DNA of 9,171 nucleotides from Actinomycetales bacterium (GTDB lineage Bacteria > Actinomycetota > Actinomycetes > Actinomycetales > Cellulomonadaceae): assembly GCA_012514835.1 (NCBI GenBank), contig JAAYZM010000269.1:1-9171 (forward strand), in the 5' to 3' direction. The notes beneath the pieces were generated by a model that saw nothing but the letters and a program-made list of their open reading frames with translations, had not been told where the DNA came from and searched no databases. This document shows positions 6,601-9,171 of this stretch, piece by piece. Positions within the stretch are counted from its first letter, which is position 1. The number at the start of each line of letters is the position of its first letter. The position numbers were made by a program, and so were the translations under genes.

Positions 6601-7057
6601 GTACGCCTACCAGTGGTTGTCCGACGGCGAGGAGCTGGCCGGTGCCACGAGCGACCGGCTCGCGGTGACGGCAGGCCTCGCGGGTCGCGACATCACGGTG
6701 ACCGTGACGGCGAGCGCCGACGGCCTGCCCCCGGGTACCGCGACGTCCGCCCCCGTCACCGTGGCGAGCGTCCCGGCGTGGAAGTCCACCACCGTCTACA
6801 CCGAGGGCCACCGGGTGCTCTACCAGGGCAAGTACTTCGAGGCCCTGTGGTGGACCCAGAACCAGGCACCCGGCGCGCCCTACGGGGCGTGGCAAGAGCT
6901 CGCGGTGGCCCAGGACGGGACGGCGCTGTGGACGCCCACCCGGATCTTCGACAACGGCGACCAGGTGGTCTACCAGGGCAAGGTGTACCGCGCCCAGTGG
7001 TGGACGCGGAACCAGGCGCCCGGGATCGCGTACGGGCCGTGGAAGCTCGTGAGCTGA
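3650..7057 (+). CDS. Secreted multimodular CE15-like glucuronoyl esterase (CBM9-like, FIMAH-like, Ig-like, 2x CBM5/12)
   Basis: This 1135-residue exported enzyme starts at GTG. Modules in order: Sec signal peptide (1 to about 27, ASA cleavage site); CBM9-like carbohydrate-binding domain (about 72-308, with VTVDGVREAAWDTA and VRLLWDGPVLYALVEV); Gly/Ser/Thr linker (about 333-348); short helical segment (about 350-400); alpha/beta-hydrolase of CE15 type (about 402-845); FIMAH-like helical domain (about 862-942); Ig-like domain (about 955-1040); CBM5/12 modules (1043-1085 and 1091-1135). The CE15 marks are EEWSERKAEILELAQFYEYG (436-455), the nucleophile elbow GFSIGGKNAF (612-621, Ser614, Lys618), ANWR (644-647), LPFDQSLLVATLAP (718-731) and a likely catalytic His787 in DPHG. 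Known CE15 enzymes hydrolyse 4-O-methyl-glucuronoyl esters linking xylan to lignin. Compared with the usual GCSRxGK elbow, Cys and Arg are Phe613 and Ile615, and the usual downstream Glu position reads Gly637; Asp743 or Asp746 after the late strand may supply the acid. Some other alpha/beta-hydrolase esterase activity is therefore possible. The gene has its own promoter and a CG-centred operator. Confidence 0.8.
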   Translation: MTRLSRPFVAGAGALATLSLAAPWASAAPGDRYAYDQHGDKNFMTNTNVLERFSPTGSNNQSYLVTSPRAQADAAFTTEPVTVDGVREAAWDTATAYPIGNAFNATMTADAPDASTHGTVRLLWDGPVLYALVEVTGDTTRSDSGNPSWTGATYTPATDGLFVFMDVFNDKWGMETDTQGVFFLGADPAASGVASFNNFGIPSLGSFFNPNHQDYSSRLKDFASSGYTEGDASYTYEVALQIEGWGDAWERELTNGTQVGLELAVYDQGQSFTYWSKSEVFAGREGSSNLPNSERVRNRDWAEVTLAGWDGEEHAYSGWPAEENIRFWSSKNNPGGSGNGTGSTTSGDESQVWTASSKARMIAAKDAYLEIREDGSATRAQKEAAVREVTEAFAALRWADTRFPDPADLPSTTTIPNAFEFFDHSKGTRGLVTNAEEWSERKAEILELAQFYEYGYKPRLGEDYTVNLLSNTYAGTGNASVQAQIVPTNANYSGGVPVNVTINVTIPASVPGDQPAAVAFGGGYTANGIANVSFPSWAFDIRSDSGAWGSPNRFGTFYTLFPYQRNSTSHDSSILIANATAVSAYLDALELAVAQNPALAERIDPTQAVTKGFSIGGKNAFVAAVFDERVKVVVNGGAGATGPANWRYNAQGQEFDFTGTPFFNPGAEHVIAHGTEGPGNSYRHNRVRETELFRHFMPYGHMYAHEEGAYSYGGYDRLPFDQSLLVATLAPDRGIVINTNLNDFNDGAVTDNMSLQLAKGVYANLGVDPDSLVKFNAGAYRSSGDPHGTAPAAPEGRYLSDLFYGTQTLGEDEAELLDTDPFALPVSDGRSQSPYDYYWGGYNTITGGSGGVDGHDGWYFAGFDEELAALRTAVGHLDVSSATKATLEADLRLARSHLNRGRAAQAVVAFEDFVTGVAGLSDDGGQGAALVSSASQLVLHVRSTTWEPLPVAPEALTAPSISGDAVVTGLLTADPGAWDVEGVEYAYQWLSDGEELAGATSDRLAVTAGLAGRDITVTVTASADGLPPGTATSAPVTVASVPAWKSTTVYTEGHRVLYQGKYFEALWWTQNQAPGAPYGAWQELAVAQDGTALWTPTRIFDNGDQVVYQGKVYRAQWWTRNQAPGIAYGPWKLVS
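6776..7054 (+). repeat. Tandem CBM5/12 modules at the esterase C terminus
   Basis: Two copies of a module of about 43 residues (1043-1085 and 1091-1135) share the core VxYQGK...WWTxNQAPG...YGxW, with about 20 identities in 38 aligned positions. CBM5/12 modules bind chitin and sometimes cellulose through exposed aromatics; the paired Trp and flanking Tyr/Trp are present in both. The copies are joined by a 5-residue spacer and probably arose by duplication. Confidence 0.85.
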
Positions 7058-7070
7058 TGGCGTGAGCCGG

Positions 7071-7107
7071 ACGGGAGCCGCGGTGGATGTCTCACCGCGG
7101 CTCCCGT
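7071..7107. terminator. Strong GC-rich hairpin, bidirectional terminator candidate
   Basis: The 15-base arm at 7071-7085 (ACGGGAGCCGCGGTG) is perfectly complementary to 7093-7107, with a 7-nt loop GATGTCT. It sits 13 nt after the esterase stop and 25 nt beyond the stop of the convergent SDR gene, so it can serve both. An alternative outer pairing CCGGAC (7067-7072)/GTCCGG (7110-7115) exists. There is no T-tract, as is common for hairpin terminators in GC-rich actinobacteria. Confidence 0.8.
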
Positions 7108-7132
7108 GCGTCCGGGTGAGTTCGGTGCGCGT

Positions 7133-7813
7133 TCAGGATGCGCTGACGGCGTCCCGGACCGGCGTCGTGCCGTCGACCACGTCGAGAGTGCGGCGCAGGG
7201 TGCCGGGCGCACCGAGCACCTCGGCGATGACCAGCGCGACGTTGCCGCGGCTCACGTCTCCCCCGTCGAGTCCCTCGCCGAGCGTCACGGACCCGCTGGC
7301 TGGCTCGTCGGTCAGGTGCCCGGGCGCCACGATGGACCAGTCGAGGCCACTGTCCCGCAGGGCGACGTCGGCGTCACGCTTGGCGCGGCGGTAGGCGTCC
7401 CAGCCTTCGTTGCCCGTGGGCTCGGCCTCGCGGTCCGCGCCGATGAAGGACACCTGCACGAACCGCCCGATGCCCGCGAGCCCGGCCGCCTCGATGGACT
7501 GCAGCGACCCGCCCAGGTCCACGGTCTCCTTGCGGATCGGTCCCGAACCGGTGCCCGCGCCCGCCGTGAAGACGAGACCGGCCCACGGTGCGCCGTCGGA
7601 CCCCTTCGTGAGCGCCGCGGCGAGCTGCTCCGCCGTGCCGCACTCGAGGTCGTGCAGCACGGAGACGGCACCCGTTGCCTCGACGGCAGCCACCTGCTCG
7701 GCCTTGCGGTGCACGCCAAGCACCCGGTATCCGCGCCCCGTCAGTTCGCGGGCCAGCAGCTGGCCGATCTTCCCGTGCGCGCCGATGATCGCCACCGCGG
7801 TCTGCTCAGTCAT
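7133..7813 (-). CDS. NAD(P)H-binding atypical SDR family protein
   Basis: This 226-residue protein has an N-terminal Rossmann fold: VAIIGAHGKIG (7-17) carries the GxxGxxG nucleotide motif, and HRK (35-37) after the second strand suggests preference for NADP. VQVSFIGA (119-126) and YRRAK (141-145) match the active-site strand and YxxxK of atypical (a5-type) SDRs, and WSIVAPGHLTDEP (159-171) is the usual following segment. Such proteins are NmrA-like sensors or NAD(P)H-dependent epimerases/reductases; the substrate is unknown. The chosen ATG at 7813 puts the Rossmann motif at the usual distance from the N terminus. A longer frame reaching 7909 would run into the divergent DsbA-like gene. Upstream GGGTGG is a modest ribosome binding site. 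It is convergent with the esterase and divergent from the DsbA-like gene, with 58 bp between the starts. Confidence 0.88.
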   Translation of the reverse strand: MTEQTAVAIIGAHGKIGQLLARELTGRGYRVLGVHRKAEQVAAVEATGAVSVLHDLECGTAEQLAAALTKGSDGAPWAGLVFTAGAGTGSGPIRKETVDLGGSLQSIEAAGLAGIGRFVQVSFIGADREAEPTGNEGWDAYRRAKRDADVALRDSGLDWSIVAPGHLTDEPASGSVTLGEGLDGGDVSRGNVALVIAEVLGAPGTLRRTLDVVDGTTPVRDAVSAS

Positions 7814-7871
7814 GCGTCCACCCTTCCCCACGGCGTGGAATGCCGCGAGCGCACGCGCGGTTAAGGCCCAC
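7814..7871. promoter_or_regulatory. Short divergent promoter region (58 bp)
   Basis: The starts of the SDR gene and the DsbA-like gene are only 58 bp apart, so their promoters must overlap each other or extend into the coding regions. I see no clear -35/-10 pair on either strand. AAGG at 7863-7866 is a weak ribosome binding site for the rightward gene. Confidence 0.35.
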
Positions 7872-8579
7872 ATGAGCAACCCCATCAAGATCGACGTCTG
7901 GTCCGACATCGCATGCCCCTGGTGCTACATCGGCAAGCGCAAGTTCGAGGAGGGCGTGCGGCGGTTCGCGGCAGGGTTCGAGGGAGAGGTGTCCGACGGC
8001 GAGGCGCCTGACGGCGAGGCGCCGCGCGTCGAGGTCACCTATCACTCCTTCGAGCTCGCCCCGGACACGCCGGTGGACTTCGAGGGCTCCGAGGTGGACT
8101 TCCTGGCCCGCCACAAGGGCATTCCCGAGGATCAGGTGCACCAGATGCTCGAGCGGGTCACCGGCATCGCGGCGTCCGTGGGCCTCGACTACGACTTCTC
8201 CGCGGTGCGCCACACCAAGACCCTCAAGGCCCACCAGCTGCTGCACCTGGCCAAGTCCCGCGGGCTCCAGCTCGAGATGTCCGAGCGGCTGTTCCGCGCC
8301 TACTTCGTCGAGGGCCGCCACGTGGGTCACGACGCCGATCTGGCCGACCTTGCCGCTGAGGTGGGGCTCGACCGCGACGAGGTGCTCGCGGCGCTGGCTG
8401 ACGAGCGGTTTGCTGGCGATGTCGACGCGGACATCGCCCAGGCGCGCGCCTACGGGATCACGGGCGTGCCGTTCTACGTGCTCGAGGGCCGCTACGGGGT
8501 GTCCGGGGCTCAGGACCCCGAGGTGTTCGCGAACGCGCTGCGGCAGGTGGCGCAAGAGCGAGCCGAGGTCTCGCCATGA
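7872..8579 (+). CDS. DsbA-family (FrnE-like) thiol oxidoreductase
   Basis: This 235-residue protein has a thioredoxin-fold start, IKIDVWSDIACPWCYIGKRK (5-24), with the CPWC redox motif at 15-18. A helical insertion carries the family pattern HTKTLKAHQLLHLAK (114-128), and GITGVPFYVLEGRYGVSGAQ (195-214) holds the cis-Pro at residue 200. This is the layout of FrnE/DsbA-like oxidoreductases and 2-hydroxychromene-2-carboxylate isomerase relatives. There is no signal peptide, so it is probably cytoplasmic; characterised FrnE proteins take part in disulfide handling under oxidative or metal stress. The ATG at 7872 is chosen because the thioredoxin strand begins right after it. Residues 42-51 are a tandem DGEAP-DGEAP insertion in a loop. 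Its stop overlaps the start of the small Cys-tailed protein (ATGA), pointing to translational coupling. Confidence 0.92.
   Translation: MSNPIKIDVWSDIACPWCYIGKRKFEEGVRRFAAGFEGEVSDGEAPDGEAPRVEVTYHSFELAPDTPVDFEGSEVDFLARHKGIPEDQVHQMLERVTGIAASVGLDYDFSAVRHTKTLKAHQLLHLAKSRGLQLEMSERLFRAYFVEGRHVGHDADLADLAAEVGLDRDEVLAALADERFAGDVDADIAQARAYGITGVPFYVLEGRYGVSGAQDPEVFANALRQVAQERAEVSP
7995..8024 (+). repeat. 15-bp tandem duplication within the DsbA-like gene
   Basis: GACGGCGAGGCGCCT (7995-8009) is followed at once by GACGGCGAGGCGCCG (8010-8024), differing only in the last base. It encodes DGEAP twice (residues 42-51) in a surface loop between the first helix and the next strand, and keeps the frame. Confidence 0.9.
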
Positions 8580-8794
8580 CCGAAGGCTTCGAGGACCATC
8601 CAGATGGCGCTGCCTATGCGGACGAGCCTTCGGGGCCGACGACGGCGGAGCCCGTGAGCTCGACGTCGGATGCTGGAACGCTGAAGAGCGCCGAGGCGGA
8701 TGAGTCGGCTGCGGACACCGCCGTCGGACCTTTCATCGTGCTCGGTGACGCTGGCTCCGGGACCTGCGGCCCGGACGGCTGTTGCCAGGGCTGA
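8576..8794 (+). CDS. Small acidic protein with a CGPDGCC C-terminal tail, coupled to the DsbA-like gene
   Basis: This 72-residue protein starts at the ATG that overlaps the DsbA-like stop by 4 nt (ATGA), with GAGG about 8 nt upstream. Residues 1-50 are low complexity, rich in Ala, Ser, Thr, Asp and Glu, and probably disordered; the whole protein has about 14 acidic residues and one Lys. A short hydrophobic patch GPFIVLGDAG (51-60) leads into SGTCGPDGCCQG (61-72) with Cys at 64, 69 and 70. I do not recognise a family. The Cys-rich end next to a thiol oxidoreductase suggests a redox partner, substrate or metal-binding peptide, which is inference from context. The overlap and matching base composition favour a real gene. 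Confidence 0.72.
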   Translation: MTEGFEDHPDGAAYADEPSGPTTAEPVSSTSDAGTLKSAEADESAADTAVGPFIVLGDAGSGTCGPDGCCQG

Positions 8795-8806
8795 CTCTCG
8801 CCCGCG

Positions 8807-8819
8807 ACCTCGAAGAGGT
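8807..8819. terminator. Weak hairpin in convergent gap
   Basis: ACCTC (8807-8811) and GAGGT (8815-8819) form a 5-bp stem with a GAA loop in the 40-bp gap between the small acidic gene and the convergent S66 peptidase gene. The position suits a terminator, but the stem is short and no T-run follows. Confidence 0.3.
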
Positions 8820-8834
8820 GTGCGGCTACCCGAT

Positions 8835-9171
8835 CTAGTTGAGTTGCTGTGAGATCTCGCGGGTGGCGCCGTCGATCGTGACGGTCGCGAGCGCGCCGTT
8901 GATGAGCGGCAGTTGCGGCGGGACGTGGCCAATCTCCATGTCGAACACGATGGGGACCTCGAGGCGGCCCAGGGCGTCGAGCACGGCGTCGCGCTGGGTG
9001 AGCTGCGGGTGGTCCGGAGCGCTCGTTCGGCCCACGAGGATCGCGCGGGCGTGCTCGAACCAGCCCGCGAGGCGCAGGCCGTGCAGGTTGCGGCAGATCG
9101 CCGCGGCGCCGTCCTCGGCGGCTTCTACGTACACGATGAGGCCGTCCTCGGCGTGCTTGCGACCGAAGGCC
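8835..9171 (-). CDS. Peptidase S66 (LD-carboxypeptidase/MccF-like), C-terminal part
   Basis: The frame is open to the window edge, with about 112 residues visible, so the N-terminal half with the catalytic Ser is outside. The GTG at 9134 is internal. LIVYVEAAED (fragment residues 11-20) matches the strand carrying the catalytic Glu, FEHARAILVGR (38-48) is typical of the family, and PIVFDMEIGHVPPQLPLINGA (73-93) contains the catalytic His82 of the Ser-Glu-His triad. S66 enzymes either trim L,D-linked tetrapeptides from peptidoglycan (LdcA) or inactivate microcin C-like peptides (MccF). The VPPQLPL stretch reads more like the MccF-type side, but this is not decisive. Confidence 0.88.
   Translation of the reverse strand, partial: AFGRKHAEDGLIVYVEAAEDGAAAICRNLHGLRLAGWFEHARAILVGRTSAPDHPQLTQRDAVLDALGRLEVPIVFDMEIGHVPPQLPLINGALATVTIDGATREISQQLN

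Noticed and set aside
3848..6895. A 1015-codon open frame antisense to the esterase gene
   Set aside because: The His/Arg/Val-rich composition is what G/C third-position bias produces on the opposite strand; the plus-strand frame has clear domains and a signal peptide.
5290..7065. A 591-codon plus-strand frame inside the esterase gene
   Set aside because: It is an Arg/Gly-rich out-of-frame shadow with no recognisable domain, fully inside a well-supported gene.
7410..7871. Upstream extension of the DsbA-like frame
   Set aside because: This part is antisense to the SDR gene and has Ser/Pro/Arg-rich shadow composition; the thioredoxin fold starts only after the ATG at 7872.
7814..7909. N-terminal extension of the SDR gene to a start at 7909
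   Set aside because: The extra 32 residues would overlap the divergent DsbA-like gene and precede a Rossmann motif that already sits at the normal distance from the ATG at 7813.

Overview
This window is GC-rich DNA whose coding frames have a strong G/C third-position bias. It carries secreted, modular carbohydrate-active proteins with actinobacterial-style Ig-like and CBM5/12 modules. Together these suggest a polysaccharide-degrading actinomycete, plausibly a Cellulomonas/Cellulosimicrobium-like member of Micrococcales. The taxonomic placement is inference; no rRNA or tRNA is present.

Layout. (1) 1-1257 (+) is the 3' part of an (alpha/alpha)6-barrel glycoside hydrolase-like gene, cut by the window edge. 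(2) 1258-1380 is a convergent gap holding a duplicated 15-bp word and two hairpins. (3) 1381-2262 (-) encodes a formate/nitrite transporter family protein. (4) 2263-2599 is a divergent intergenic region. (5) 2600-3283 (+) encodes a small, very lysine-rich secreted protein with two copies of one beta-rich domain. (6) 3284-3649 is a 366-bp gap with a near-consensus promoter (TTGACG-N17-TATAAT), a perfect CG-centred palindrome at the predicted transcription start, and a leader of about 276 nt that ends in an ATG-TGA/GTG start. (7) 3650-7057 (+) encodes a 1135-residue exported multidomain enzyme: signal peptide, CBM9-like module, helical segment, CE15 (glucuronoyl esterase)-like alpha/beta hydrolase, FIMAH-like helical domain, Ig-like domain and two CBM5/12 modules. 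A 15-bp perfect-stem hairpin follows it. (8) 7133-7813 (-) is an NAD(P)-binding atypical SDR. (9) 7872-8579 (+) is a DsbA/FrnE-family thiol oxidoreductase with a CPWC motif. (10) 8576-8794 (+) overlaps it by 4 nt and encodes a 72-residue acidic protein ending in a CGPDGCC tail. (11) 8835-9171 (-) is the 3' end of a peptidase S66 (LD-carboxypeptidase/MccF) gene, cut by the window edge.

How it fits together. The large esterase-like protein is the centrepiece. CE15 enzymes cleave the ester between 4-O-methyl-glucuronic acid on xylan and lignin alcohols, so this protein probably acts outside the cell on plant cell wall, held there by its binding modules. Its promoter and CG-centred operator suggest sugar-responsive repression by a LacI-family regulator that is not encoded in the window. 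The partial glycoside hydrolase upstream may belong to the same catabolic setting, but a transporter on the opposite strand separates them. The right-hand third looks like ordinary housekeeping and redox genes, apart from the small Cys-tailed protein coupled to the DsbA-like gene.

The most unusual points are the divergent catalytic surroundings of the CE15-like domain, its promoter/operator/leader, the cationic two-domain secreted protein and the Cys-tailed small protein.
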